NCBI RefSeq assembly: GCF_900110755.1
Contig: NZ_FOFF01000070.1
Location: 1-32,135 of the forward strand
Reading direction: 5' to 3'
Length of the DNA stretch: 32,135 nucleotides
Origin: Streptomyces sp. yr375
GTDB lineage: Bacteria > Actinomycetota > Actinomycetes > Streptomycetales > Streptomycetaceae
The notes under the pieces: generated by a model
What the model was told of the DNA's origin: nothing
The model's database searches: none
The model's input: the letters and a program-made list of their open reading frames with translations, nothing else
Translations under genes and position numbers: made by a program
Part shown: piece after piece, positions 10,045 to 18,416 of the stretch
Layout: every line of letters begins with the position of its first letter
Position numbering within the stretch: position 1 is the first letter of the stretch

Positions 10045-11799
10045 CTACTCGCCGAGCAGGCCCCGCACCCGCTCCTGCCCCACCGCGAGCAGCAGCGTGG
10101 GCAGCCGCGGACCGGTGTCACGGCCGACGAGCAGGTGGTAGAGGAGCGCGAAGAACGTCCGCTGGGCGGTCTTGATCTCCGGCGGGAGTTCCTTGGGCGT
10201 GGCGTCGGCCGGGAATCCGGCCTGCACCTTGGGAACGCCGTAGACGAGGTGCGTGAGACCGTCCAGCGACCAGTGGTCGGCGAGGCCGTCGCGCAGGAGC
10301 CGCAGGGACTGCTGGGCGGCCTCGTCGAGGGACTTCAGCAGTTCGGCGTCCGGCTCCTGGCGCACGATGGTGCGCTGGTCGGCGGGGACCTGGGTGTTGA
10401 TCCACGCCTCGGCCTTGTCGTAGCGCGGCCGGGCCTCGTCGAGCGAGCGCAGCGGGTTCTCGGGGTCGAGCTCGCCGAGGATGCGCAGCGCCTGCTCCTG
10501 CTCGCCGGCGGTGATGTCGGCGATGGAGGCGAGCGTCCGGTACGGCAGCGGCGTCGCCGTACGCGGCAGGTCGCCGCCGGCCGTGCCCACGGCACGCGCG
10601 TGCGCGGCGACGTCGGCCGGAAGGGCGGAGCCGTCGGCGACCTTGGCGTCGAGCTTGTCCCACTCGTCGTAGAGCCGCTGGATCTCCTGGTCGAAGGCGA
10701 TCTTGAAGGACTGGTTGGGGCGGCGGCGGGCGTAGAGCCAGCGCAGGAGCTGCGGCTCCATGATCTTCAGCGCGTCGCCCGGGGTGGGCACCCCGCCCTT
10801 GGACGACGACATCTTGGCCATGCCGCTGATGCCGACGAACGCGTACATCGGCCCGATGGGCTGCGTGCCGCCGAAGATCCCGACGATCTGCCCGCCGACC
10901 TGGAAGGAGGAGCCCGGCGACGAGTGGTCGACACCGCTCGGCTCGAAGACGACGCCCTCGTACGCCCAGCGCATCGGCCAGTCGACCTTCCAGACCAGCT
11001 TGCCGCGGTCGAACTCGTTCAGCCGGACGGTCTCACCGAAGCCGCAGGCGGTGCACGTGTACGACAGCTCGGTGGTGTCGTCGTCGTAGGAGGTGACGGT
11101 GGTGAGGTCCTTCTCGCAGTTGCCGCAGAACGGCTTGTACGGGAAGTACCCCACGGACCCGGCGCCGGCCGCGGCGCTGCCGTCGTCCTCACCGGCCGCC
11201 CCCGACCCCTCGGCGGCCTCCAACTCGGCCTCGTCGAGCGGCTTCTGCTGGTTCTGCTTGGCCGGGGCCTTCTTCGTCCGGTACTGGTCGAGGATCGCGT
11301 CGATGTCGGCGCGGTGCGCGACCGCGTGCAGCACCTGCTCCCGGTACACCCCGGAGGTGTACTGCGCGGTCTGGCTGACCCCGTCGAACTCGACGCCCAG
11401 CTCGGCGAGCGCCTCGACCATGGCGGCCTTGAAGTGCTCGGCCCAGCTCGGGTACGCCGACCCGGGCGGGGCCGGGACCGAGGTCAGCGGCTTGCCGATG
11501 TGCTCGGCCCACGACTCGTCGACCCCGGCGAGACCGGCCGGCACCTTGCGGAAGCGGTCGTAGTCGTCCCAGGAGATCAGGTGCCGGACCTGGTGGCCGC
11601 GGCGGCGCAGCTCGTCGGCGACGAAGTGCGGGGTCATGACCTCGCGCAGGTTGCCGAGGTGGATCGGCCCGGAGGGGGACAGCCCGGACGCGACGACCAA
11701 GGGTTTACCCGGGGCTCGGCGCGCCGACTCCTCGATGACCTCATCCGCGAAACGGGAGACCCAGTCGGTGGTTTCGGTGCTCTGAGCCACGATCGGCAC
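10045..11799 (-). CDS. lysS: class I lysyl-tRNA synthetase
   Basis: The 584-residue enzyme charges tRNA-Lys in the cytoplasm. It is the class I (archaeal-type) LysRS also found in Streptomyces, not the class II enzyme. The HIGH-type motif is PSGPIHLGN (42-50) and the KMSKS-type motif is AKMSSSKGG (328-336). C225, C228, C249 and C252 form a zinc ribbon. Residues about 185-216 are an Ala/Gly/acidic insertion of low complexity just before the zinc ribbon. The GTG at 11799 gives MPIVAQSTETTDW, a familiar start for the family; a second GTG at 11790 has a more normal distance from AAGAGG, so the first three residues are uncertain. It is divergent from argS. Confidence 0.96.
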   Translation of the reverse strand: MPIVAQSTETTDWVSRFADEVIEESARRAPGKPLVVASGLSPSGPIHLGNLREVMTPHFVADELRRRGHQVRHLISWDDYDRFRKVPAGLAGVDESWAEHIGKPLTSVPAPPGSAYPSWAEHFKAAMVEALAELGVEFDGVSQTAQYTSGVYREQVLHAVAHRADIDAILDQYRTKKAPAKQNQQKPLDEAELEAAEGSGAAGEDDGSAAAGAGSVGYFPYKPFCGNCEKDLTTVTSYDDDTTELSYTCTACGFGETVRLNEFDRGKLVWKVDWPMRWAYEGVVFEPSGVDHSSPGSSFQVGGQIVGIFGGTQPIGPMYAFVGISGMAKMSSSKGGVPTPGDALKIMEPQLLRWLYARRRPNQSFKIAFDQEIQRLYDEWDKLDAKVADGSALPADVAAHARAVGTAGGDLPRTATPLPYRTLASIADITAGEQEQALRILGELDPENPLRSLDEARPRYDKAEAWINTQVPADQRTIVRQEPDAELLKSLDEAAQQSLRLLRDGLADHWSLDGLTHLVYGVPKVQAGFPADATPKELPPEIKTAQRTFFALLYHLLVGRDTGPRLPTLLLAVGQERVRGLLGE

Positions 11800-11965
11800 G
11801 TCCTCTTGTTCTCAGTCGTTCTGAAGGCTGCTGCTCGCTGAAGCCGCTGCGCTCGCTGACGGCCCCATTCTCCCAGACCGCGACGCGCCCGGGAAAACGG
11901 CTTTACCCCCCATGGGATACTGGGCGGGTCTATCCATCCCCACCAGGAGAACGGCACCCACTCCC

Positions 11966-13738
11966 ATGGCCCCGGTCACGTCCCTCACCGCTTCGGTCCA
12001 CCAGCGACTCGCGACGGCCCTCTCGGCAGCCCTGCCGGAGGCCGGCCCCGCCGACCCGCTGCTGCGCCGTAGCGACCGGGCCGACTTCCAGGCCAACGGC
12101 ATCCTCGCCCTCGCGAAGAAGGCGAAGGCGAACCCGCGCGAGCTGGCGACGCAGGTCGTGTCGCACGTCGTGACCGGTGACGTGATCAAGGAGATCGAGG
12201 TCTCGGGCCCCGGCTTCCTGAACGTGACGATCACCGACCGGGCGATCACCGAGAACCTGGCCGCGCGGTACGCGGACACAGGCCGCCTCGGCGTGCCCCA
12301 CGCCGCCCACCCCGGCACCACGGTCATCGACTACGCCCAGCCGAACGTGGCGAAGGAAATGCACGTCGGTCACCTCAGGTCGGCGGTCATCGGCGACGCG
12401 GTGGTGCAGATCCTGGAGTTCACGGGCGAGACGGTCGTACGCCGCCACCACATCGGCGACTGGGGCACCCAGTTCGGCATGCTCATCCAGTACCTGGACG
12501 AGCACCCGCACGAGCTGGACCACAAGGCGTCGGAAGGCGTCAGCGGCGAGGAGGCGATGTCGAACCTCGACCGCCTCTACAAGACCGCGCGCAAACTGTT
12601 CGACGGGGACGAGGAGTTCAAGACCCGGGCCCGCCGCCGGGTGGTCGACCTCCAGGCCGGCGACCCGCACACGCTCGCGATCTGGCAGAAGTTCGTCGAC
12701 GAGTCGAAGATCTACTTCTTCTCCGTCTTCGAGAAGCTGGACATGGAGATCCGGGACGAGGACATCGTCGGCGAGTCGGGGTACAACGACATGCTGGCGC
12801 AGACCTGCCGCCTCCTGGAGGAGTCGGGCGTCGCCGTGCGCTCCGAGGGCGCGCTCTGCGTCTTCTTCGACGACGTCAAGGGCCCGGACGGCAACCCGGT
12901 CCCGCTGATCGTCCAGAAGTCGGACGGCGGCTACGGCTACGCGGCGACCGACCTGTCGGCGATCCGCGACCGCGTCTTCGCCCTCAAGGCGAACACCCTG
13001 CTCTACGTCGTGGACGCCCGTCAGTCGCTGCACTTCAAGATGGTCTTCGAGACGGCGCGCAGGGCGGGCTGGCTCAACGAGGACGTCAAGGCGCACCAGT
13101 TGGCGTTCGGCACGGTCCTGGGCAAGGACGGCAAGCCGTTCAAGACCCGTGAGGGCGAGACGGTGAAGCTGGTCGACCTCCTCGACGAGGCGGTGGACCG
13201 GGCGACGGCCGTCGTCGGCGAGAAGCGCGACAAGGTGGGCCTGACCGACGAGGAGGTCGTCGAGAACGGCCGGTACGTGGGCATCGGCGCGGTGAAGTAC
13301 GCCGACCTGTCGACGTCCGCCGTCCGCGACTACAAGTTCGACCTGGACCAGATGGTCTCGCTGAACGGCGACACCTCGGTCTACCTCCAGTACGCGTACG
13401 CCCGTATCCAGTCGATCCTGCGCAAGGCGGGCGAGGCCCGCCCGACCGCCCACCCGGAGCTGGAACTGGCCCCGGCGGAGCGGGCGTTGGGCCTGCACCT
13501 GGACCAGTTCGGCGAGCTGCTCGCGGAGGTCGCCGCGGGGTACGAACCGCACAAGCTGGCCGCGTACCTCTACCAGTTGGCCTCGCAGCTGACGACGTTC
13601 TACGACCAGTGCCACGTGCTGTCCCCCGACAACGCACCGGAGGTCGTCGAGAACCGCCTCTTCCTGGTCGACCTGACGGGCCGCACGCTCCACCTGGGCA
13701 TGGCCCTGCTGGGCATCCGCACCCCCGACAAGCTCTGA
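11966..13738 (+). CDS. argS: arginyl-tRNA synthetase
   Basis: The 590-residue class I synthetase couples arginine to tRNA-Arg. The HIGH motif is HVGH at 133-136 inside AQPNVAKEMHVGHLRSAV. The KMSKS region is the usual weak ArgRS version around GTVLGKDGKPFKTREGE. The N-terminal Add-1-like domain contains DFQANGILALAKK, and the C-terminal anticodon-binding domain (DALR type) ends with MALLGIRTPDKL. I start at ATG 11966 (MAPVTSLTASVHQRL), as in homologues, although an in-frame ATG lies at 11912; AGGAG at 11944-11948 is rather far from it. The gene diverges from lysS across about 165 bp that must hold both promoters. Confidence 0.96.
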   Translation: MAPVTSLTASVHQRLATALSAALPEAGPADPLLRRSDRADFQANGILALAKKAKANPRELATQVVSHVVTGDVIKEIEVSGPGFLNVTITDRAITENLAARYADTGRLGVPHAAHPGTTVIDYAQPNVAKEMHVGHLRSAVIGDAVVQILEFTGETVVRRHHIGDWGTQFGMLIQYLDEHPHELDHKASEGVSGEEAMSNLDRLYKTARKLFDGDEEFKTRARRRVVDLQAGDPHTLAIWQKFVDESKIYFFSVFEKLDMEIRDEDIVGESGYNDMLAQTCRLLEESGVAVRSEGALCVFFDDVKGPDGNPVPLIVQKSDGGYGYAATDLSAIRDRVFALKANTLLYVVDARQSLHFKMVFETARRAGWLNEDVKAHQLAFGTVLGKDGKPFKTREGETVKLVDLLDEAVDRATAVVGEKRDKVGLTDEEVVENGRYVGIGAVKYADLSTSAVRDYKFDLDQMVSLNGDTSVYLQYAYARIQSILRKAGEARPTAHPELELAPAERALGLHLDQFGELLAEVAAGYEPHKLAAYLYQLASQLTTFYDQCHVLSPDNAPEVVENRLFLVDLTGRTLHLGMALLGIRTPDKL

Positions 13739-13758
13739 CCCGTCCCGCAGCTCGACAC

Positions 13759-13797
13759 ACCGTGGCCCCGCCCTCCCCCGAGGGACGGGGTCACGGT
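13759..13797. terminator. bidirectional hairpin between argS and the secreted PG-binding gene
   Basis: ACCGTGGCCCCG (13759-13770) pairs completely with CGGGGTCACGGT (13786-13797), with one G-U pair. It lies between two convergent stops (13738 and 13816), so it can serve both genes. No U-run follows, as is common in Streptomyces. Confidence 0.7.
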
Positions 13798-13815
13798 CGT
13801 TCATCGATGTGGACG

Positions 13816-14262
13816 TCAGGCGGCGAACCGCTTGAACGCGGCGCGGGTGCCCGACCCGGCGTCGCCGTCGATCGCACCGGTGTAGCCGTAGCCGGACTTC
13901 AGGAGCCGCTGGAGCGCCTTGATCGTGTTGGGGCCGGGGTCGCCGTCGATCGAGTCGGTGTAGCCCCAGTAGGTCTTGAGGCAGCGCTGGAACGCCTTCC
14001 AGCTATTGGTGCCCAACTGGCCGTCGATGTCGTCGGTGTAGCTCCAGTACTGCGCCAGCCACCGCTGCACGTTCTTCGCCTCGGCGCTGGTCAGGCCGAA
14101 GTTCTGCGTCGCCAGCAGGGAGGCGGACTGCCCGCTCACCGCCGACTGCGCGGCCGGCGTGGACGCCGCGAAGCTGGTGCCCGCGGTCGCCAGGGATCCG
14201 GCGGCGAGTCCGGCGACGGCGGTGAGTCCGACGAGGGTCCTGAGCAGGACGTTCGGTCGCAT
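13816..14262 (-). CDS. secreted protein with three peptidoglycan-binding-like repeats
   Basis: The product has 148 residues. I start at ATG 14262 because GAAAGAGG lies just upstream and a signal peptide follows directly (MRPNVLLRTLVGLTAVAGL, ending near SFAAS at about residue 33); the frame is open further upstream but that part is not protein-like. The mature part has three consecutive units of PG_binding_1 type: VQRWLAQYWSYTDDIDGQLG, FQRCLKTYWGYTDSIDGDPG and LQRLLKSGYGYTGAIDGDAG. Each carries the ID-G turn seen in wall-binding modules, and no catalytic domain is attached. It is probably an exported wall-associated protein. It diverges from the Xre-type regulator at 14551, which has a related module. 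Confidence 0.85.
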   Translation of the reverse strand: MRPNVLLRTLVGLTAVAGLAAGSLATAGTSFAASTPAAQSAVSGQSASLLATQNFGLTSAEAKNVQRWLAQYWSYTDDIDGQLGTNSWKAFQRCLKTYWGYTDSIDGDPGPNTIKALQRLLKSGYGYTGAIDGDAGSGTRAAFKRFAA

Positions 14263-14550
14263 GCGTGCCTCTTTCCGGTCGTGGGTCGGCACCTGGCCCG
14301 TTCGCCGGGCCGGTGACGACACCACGATGCGGCCGGCCCCGCCGGGCCCGCCACGGCCGCCGCACAAGTGACGGCTTGTCGGGACGTCCCACCCCCTGAC
14401 CTGCACGGACACCGTCCCCCGGGACGGCACGACGGGACGGCTACGACGGGACGGCTGCGGCAGACCTTGTGCGGATGGTGTGATGGTCATGCAGAATGCG
14501 ACGGAGCGGGGGGCCGCTGACCACGGTTCATGACCGCATCTGGGGGGAAC

Positions 14551-15354
14551 ATGGCGCGCCGCAAACCGCTGTCCGCCGAACTGGACCCGTCCGTACGACA
14601 GTTGGTGACGGAGCTACGCCGACTCGCAGACCACGGCGAGCTGAGCATGCGTCAACTGGCCGCGAAGACGGGCTACAGCCAGAAATCATGGGAGCGCTAT
14701 CTCGGCGGCCGATCACTCCCACCCCGGGAGGCCGTGGAGGCCCTGGCCCGCATCGGCGGCGCAGACCCGGCCCACCTCCTGGCCTTGCACGAACTCGCCA
14801 CCGACACCTGGACCAGCGAACGCACACCGGCACCGATCACGGAGACGGCGACAGAGACAACAACAGAGACAGGGACAGGGACAGGGACAGAGGACGCCGG
14901 ATTCAGCCAGTTCTCCGAGCGTTCGCTGCGCGTCACGCTGATCGCGGGAGCGGTGGCCCTGGTCCTGGCCGCCTCCTCGGCAACCCTCCTGGCCGTACGC
15001 CTACACGGCAACGGCACCGGCACCGCCGCGGCGACCGCACCCCCCGCCCCACCCGTCACATCGACGTCCGCACCCGCATCGCCCCCCACGTACACCTGCC
15101 GGATCGTACGGACCGACGGCCTCTGGTACGCGGGCATCAGCCGCACCCGCAACGCCGAGATCGGGTACGGCAGCGCAGGCCCCGACGTGGCCGAGGCACA
15201 GTGCCTGCTACGAAGGGCGGGCATCTCGCCGGGCGGCATCGACGGGATGTTCGGCCCGCTGACCCAACGGGCGGTCAAGGCCCTCCAGAAACGGTCCGGA
15301 CTGGACGTGGACGGCATGGTCGGCCCGCACACCTGGAAGGCCCTGCGCGCATGA
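14551..15354 (+). CDS. membrane-anchored Xre-type regulator with external PG-binding domain
   Basis: The product has 267 residues. ATG 14551 is chosen over ATG 14530 because GGGGGGAA sits right before it. Residues about 14-70 form a helix-turn-helix of Xre type (LSMRQLAAKTGYSQKSWERY, LGGRSLPPREAVEAL). Residues 95-113 are a Thr/Gly/Glu repeat linker encoded by a degenerate ACAGGG-type tract. A membrane helix spans about 127-150, then comes a Pro/Ala/Thr-rich external linker, and a canonical PG_binding_1 domain lies at 212-266 (AEAQCLLRRAGISPGGIDGMFGP). The DNA-binding part inside and wall-binding part outside suggest that it links wall state to transcription; that role is inferred. Its stop overlaps the next start (ATGA). 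Confidence 0.86.
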   Translation: MARRKPLSAELDPSVRQLVTELRRLADHGELSMRQLAAKTGYSQKSWERYLGGRSLPPREAVEALARIGGADPAHLLALHELATDTWTSERTPAPITETATETTTETGTGTGTEDAGFSQFSERSLRVTLIAGAVALVLAASSATLLAVRLHGNGTGTAAATAPPAPPVTSTSAPASPPTYTCRIVRTDGLWYAGISRTRNAEIGYGSAGPDVAEAQCLLRRAGISPGGIDGMFGPLTQRAVKALQKRSGLDVDGMVGPHTWKALRA

Positions 15355-16148
15355 CGTCGCCCGCACCCTCCCCGGAGAGCACCAAACTGGCCGCCGCACT
15401 GAGGGAGTTGAAGGACCGCACGGGCCTGAGCCTGGCCAAACTGGCGGCCCGGACCACGTTCAGCAAGTCGTCCTGGGAGCGCTACCTCAACGGCAGAACC
15501 CTTCCCCCGCGCCAGGCGGTCCAGGAACTGTGCCGCCTCGCCGACGAACCGGACGGCCGCTGCCTGGCACTCCGGGAGCTGGCGAAGTCGGAAGGAAGCG
15601 ACCCACCAAGAGAAACACCCCCGACGCCACCGCTAGAAGCACCCACGCCCCCGCCTGCGGATCACCGGGGCACACGGGCAGCAGCGCTCCTGACATCCAT
15701 CTCCGCCGCACTGTTCGCGGCAGTCCTGCTGACGCTGCTCCTGCTCCCCGACCAGGACGAGACGACCCAGCCGTCGGCATCGGCGACGGCGTCCCCCACC
15801 CCCACCGGCCCGCACTGCCGGGACACAGCCTGCGAGGGCGAGGACCCGGCGGTCACGAGGTGCGGCGGCAGTCCCGAGACCCTGGTCGAGTACCTCACGT
15901 CCACCGGGGCGTCGGCGCAACTGCGGTACAGCAGGGTGTGCGGGACCACGTGGGTACGGGCGTGGGGCACGCGGATCGGCGACGGCGTCGAACTGCGCGG
16001 CCGTACCGCCCGGGTGCGAAACCGCGCCGATGCGGACACCTACGTCCACACGCCCATGACGGCGACCGGCCCGGGAACCGTGGTCCAGGGCTGCTTCCTG
16101 CCCGCGAACGGCGGCGAGAAGGAGTGCTTCAACGCCAAGGTGGACTAA
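15351..16148 (+). CDS. membrane-anchored Xre-type protein with DUF2690 domain
   Basis: This 265-residue protein starts at ATG 15351, overlapping the previous stop. The helix-turn-helix at about 12-66 (LSLAKLAARTTFSKSSWERY, LNGRTLPPRQAVQEL) is clearly paralogous to that of its upstream neighbour. A Pro-rich linker precedes a membrane helix at about 109-132. The external part, 154-262, matches DUF2690 in layout and has six Cys (156, 161, 171, 197, 248, 259), probably disulphide-bonded. The pair looks like an old tandem duplication in which the outside domain was exchanged. The ligand of DUF2690 is not known to me. Confidence 0.85.
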   Translation: MTSPAPSPESTKLAAALRELKDRTGLSLAKLAARTTFSKSSWERYLNGRTLPPRQAVQELCRLADEPDGRCLALRELAKSEGSDPPRETPPTPPLEAPTPPPADHRGTRAAALLTSISAALFAAVLLTLLLLPDQDETTQPSASATASPTPTGPHCRDTACEGEDPAVTRCGGSPETLVEYLTSTGASAQLRYSRVCGTTWVRAWGTRIGDGVELRGRTARVRNRADADTYVHTPMTATGPGTVVQGCFLPANGGEKECFNAKVD

Positions 16149-16203
16149 CACCCTCGACCGCACTCCCAGCCCACTGTCAGACCCTCCCTTTAGAGTCACC
16201 GGT

Positions 16204-17037
16204 ATGGCGACTCTTCCCAACCCGCTGCCCAGACTGGCGACCGATCCGAGCGGCCGTTCCCTCGGGCTGCAACTCCCGCCCGGGAGACTGATCGACACGA
16301 CGGACGAGGGCCCGTGGCACGAGCCGTTGCTGTGGCACGCGGAGAAGGCCGCCGCCCCCGGCACCTGGAAGGCCCTGGGCACCCAGGCCGCCCGAACCGG
16401 CCTGCTCCCGGTGCTGGTGGACGTGGGCGGCACCCAAGGCGGCCCCGCGGACTGGGAGTTGATGCCCGGCGACATGTCGTACCCCGGAGACCACGACGCC
16501 GAGGACGTCCTGGCCGAGTACTGGGAGGACAACGCGGAAGAAGAACTGACGGAGGGGCCGGAGGAAACCGAGGGGCCGGAGGGAATCGGCCCCGACTGGC
16601 CGGGCCTGGCCCCCGCCGCTGCCCCCACGGCCACCCCCGACACCCGCGCCGCCCAGATCGCGGACTCGCTGACGGACGGCACCCGGACCTGGCTCAAGGA
16701 GCCGCACCTCGCCCTGGTCGCGGCACGCAGGTCCGCGGACATCCCGGCGGCGATCGGCTGGACCGGCCCCCTGAACTACGAGAACGACGTGGCCCGTCTC
16801 TGCGCGGTGCTGCGCTCCTGGGAGGACCGCTTCGGCATCCGGGTGGTGGCGCTCGGCTTCGACACCCTGGTCGTGTCGGTGGCGGCCCCGCCCACCACAC
16901 AGGCCGAAGCCGAGGCCGTCGCGGCGGAACACTTCGCGTTCTGCCCGGACAACATCACCCAGCAAGGCCCGAACGCCCTGCGCGCCTACGCCGAGGACCT
17001 GATAGCCGAGCCCACTTGGACCTTCTGGTGGGACTGA
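16204..17037 (+). CDS. DUF4253 domain protein
   Basis: The product has 277 residues; the start is ATG 16204. The C-terminal half (about 165-277) carries the DUF4253 pattern: ADIPAAIGWTGPLN, VLRSWEDRFGIRVVALGFDT, VAAEHFAFCPDNI and a terminal TFWWD. The N-terminal half contains EWLPGD-like text (DWELMPGDMSYPGDHD) and an acidic low-complexity linker at about 100-130 (EEELTEGPEETEGPEG). It has no signal or membrane segment. The domain is common in Streptomyces and without known reaction. The gene stands 55 bp downstream of the DUF2690 gene on the same strand. Confidence 0.85.
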   Translation: MATLPNPLPRLATDPSGRSLGLQLPPGRLIDTTDEGPWHEPLLWHAEKAAAPGTWKALGTQAARTGLLPVLVDVGGTQGGPADWELMPGDMSYPGDHDAEDVLAEYWEDNAEEELTEGPEETEGPEGIGPDWPGLAPAAAPTATPDTRAAQIADSLTDGTRTWLKEPHLALVAARRSADIPAAIGWTGPLNYENDVARLCAVLRSWEDRFGIRVVALGFDTLVVSVAAPPTTQAEAEAVAAEHFAFCPDNITQQGPNALRAYAEDLIAEPTWTFWWD

Positions 17038-17092
17038 CTGGGACAGAGACCGGGACCGGGACCGAGACCGAGACCGGGACCGCCCGTTCCGG
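17038..17092. repeat. GGGACC/GAGACC hexamer-like repeat between convergent genes
   Basis: Directly after the DUF4253 stop the sequence is a run of 6-bp units alternating GGGACC and GAGACC, ending a few bases before the hemB stop (17096). It is imperfect microsatellite DNA; no stable hairpin terminator is evident in it. Confidence 0.7.
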
Positions 17093-17095
17093 TCG

Positions 17096-18088
17096 TCACC
17101 GCAGCTTCTGCGCAGCCTCCGTCGCCCAGTAGGTGAGGATGTTGCGCGCCCCGGCCCGCTTGATGCCGGTCAGCGTCTCGAAGATCGCCCGGTCGCGGTC
17201 GAGCCAGCCCTTCTCGGCGGCGGCCTCGACCATCGAGTACTCACCGGAGATCTGGTAGGCGACGACCGGCACGTCCACGGCGTCGGCGACCCGGGCGAGG
17301 ACGTCGAGGTAGGGTCCGGCCGGCTTGACCATCACCATGTCGGCCCCCTCCGCCAGATCGAGCGCGAGCTCCCGCATCGACTCGCGCAGATTCGCCGGAT
17401 CCTGCTGATAGGTCTTCCGGTCCCCCTGCAACGAGGACCCGACAGCCTCTCGGAACGGCCCGTAGAACGCGGACGAATACTTGGCGGTATAGGCAAGGAT
17501 CGACACGTCCTCCCGCCCGATCTGATCAAGGGCGTCCCGGACGACCCCGATCTGCCCGTCCATCATCCCGCTGGGCCCGACGACATGGGCCCCCGCGTCG
17601 GCCTGCACCTGAGCCATCTCGGCATACCGCTCCAGGGTGGCGTCATTGTCGACGCGCCCTTCGGCGTCGAGCACCCCGCAATGCCCGTGATCGGTCGTCT
17701 CGTCGAGACACAGATCGGACATGACGAGCAGGTCGTCCCCGACCTCGGCCCGCACATCCCGGATGGCGACCTGGAGAATCCCGTCGGGATCCGTCCCCGG
17801 CGTCCCCAGCGCGTCCTTCTTCGACTCCTCCGGCACCCCGAAGAGCATGATCCCGGAGACCCCGGCCTCGACGGCCTCCAGCGCGGCCTTCTTCAGACTG
17901 TCCCGCGTGTGCTGCACCACCCCGGGCATGGCCTGGATCGGCACCGGCTCACTCACACCCTCCCGCACGAACGCGGGCAGGATGAAGTCAGCCGGATGCA
18001 ACCGAGTCTCAGCAACCATCCGCCGCATGACGGGCGTAGTCCGCAACCGCCGAGGCCGCGAACCAGGAAAAGATCCATACATCGTCAT
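17096..18088 (-). CDS. hemB: delta-aminolevulinic acid dehydratase (porphobilinogen synthase)
   Basis: This 330-residue cytoplasmic enzyme condenses two 5-aminolevulinate molecules to porphobilinogen, the second step of tetrapyrrole synthesis from glutamate. The two active-site lysines are K203 (AYTAKYSSAFYGPFR) and K255 (MVKPAGPYLDV). The metal-site segment is DLCLDETTDHGHCG with C127, D129 and C137, so the usual C-x-C-x7-C zinc site has Asp in the middle. Start: ATG 18088 (MTMYGSFPGSRPRRLR); a second ATG six bases later is possible. It is separated from the rex-hemACD operon by a repeat-rich gap and therefore probably has its own promoter. Confidence 0.96.
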   Translation of the reverse strand: MTMYGSFPGSRPRRLRTTPVMRRMVAETRLHPADFILPAFVREGVSEPVPIQAMPGVVQHTRDSLKKAALEAVEAGVSGIMLFGVPEESKKDALGTPGTDPDGILQVAIRDVRAEVGDDLLVMSDLCLDETTDHGHCGVLDAEGRVDNDATLERYAEMAQVQADAGAHVVGPSGMMDGQIGVVRDALDQIGREDVSILAYTAKYSSAFYGPFREAVGSSLQGDRKTYQQDPANLRESMRELALDLAEGADMVMVKPAGPYLDVLARVADAVDVPVVAYQISGEYSMVEAAAEKGWLDRDRAIFETLTGIKRAGARNILTYWATEAAQKLR

Positions 18089-18169
18089 ACCACTACGCTA
18101 CGCCCGCCCCACCACAGCTCTTACCGACGCCAAGTCGACGCAGCCACCCCCCGGCACCTTGCAGGCGAG

Positions 18170-18299
18170 GGCTAATCCTTTCGCCGCTTTCACCCGCCGG
18201 TGCCTTGCAGACGAGGGCTAATCCTTTCGCCGCTTTCACCCGCCGGTGCCTTGCAGACGAGGGCGAGTACTTTCACCCGCCGGTGCCTTTGCAGGCGAG
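18170..18299. repeat. 46-bp tandem repeat, two exact-looking copies and one degenerate
   Basis: The unit beginning GGCTAATCCTTTCGCCGCTT and ending GCAGACGAG occupies 18170-18215 and 18216-18261. A third, shortened copy (18262 to about 18299) lacks the CTAATCC part. A related GCACCTTGCAGGCGAG precedes the first copy. The end of each unit resembles the end of the dispersed element at 18310, suggesting a common origin. Confidence 0.85.
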
Positions 18300-18309
18300 G
18301 GCCCCGCAT

Positions 18310-18358
18310 TTCAGCCCGTCCGGCGTTTGAGGACGAGGCCCCTTCAGGGCCGAAGGGG
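18310..18358. repeat. dispersed Streptomyces intergenic element
   Basis: The core TTCAGCCCGTCCGGCGTTTG continues as AGGACGAGGCCCCTTCAGGG. It holds a small stem CGTCC/GGACG and a second stem, CCCCTTC (18339-18345) with GAAGGGG (18352-18358), enclosing GGCCC/GGGCC. The same element occurs at the right end of the window (about 31993 and 32092), always between genes. Confidence 0.88.
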
Positions 18359-18361
18359 GGT

Positions 18362-18380
18362 GTGGGGGCGCAGCCCCCAC
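18362..18380. terminator. hairpin downstream of hemD
   Basis: GTGGGGGC (18362-18369) and GCCCCCAC (18373-18380) form a perfect 8-bp stem with a GCA loop, 37 bp beyond the hemD stop. Together with the neighbouring element it probably ends the rex-hemACD transcript. Confidence 0.65.
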
Positions 18381-18416
18381 GGACCCGCACCCCCACGGAC
18401 CCGCACCCCCAACACC

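Larger units (their letters stand above)
18089..18416. other. repeat-rich intergenic region between hemB and hemD
   Basis: These 328 bp contain the hemB upstream region (nearest to 18089), a 46-bp tandem repeat, one copy of the dispersed Streptomyces intergenic element and a hairpin terminator for hemD. I see no gene in it. Confidence 0.8.

Noticed and set aside
11930..13804. 624-codon minus-strand frame opposite argS
   Set aside because: Shadow of argS; rich in Arg, Val, Leu and Asp with no motif.
14496..15350. Upstream extension of the DUF2690 gene frame
   Set aside because: This part is out of phase with the real Xre/PG-binding gene and is Arg/Pro/Gly-rich; the ATG at 15351 in the ATGA overlap gives the proper HTH start.
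17045..17092. GGGACC/GAGACC run as a terminator
   Set aside because: It is a simple repeat without complementary arms, so it cannot fold into a hairpin.
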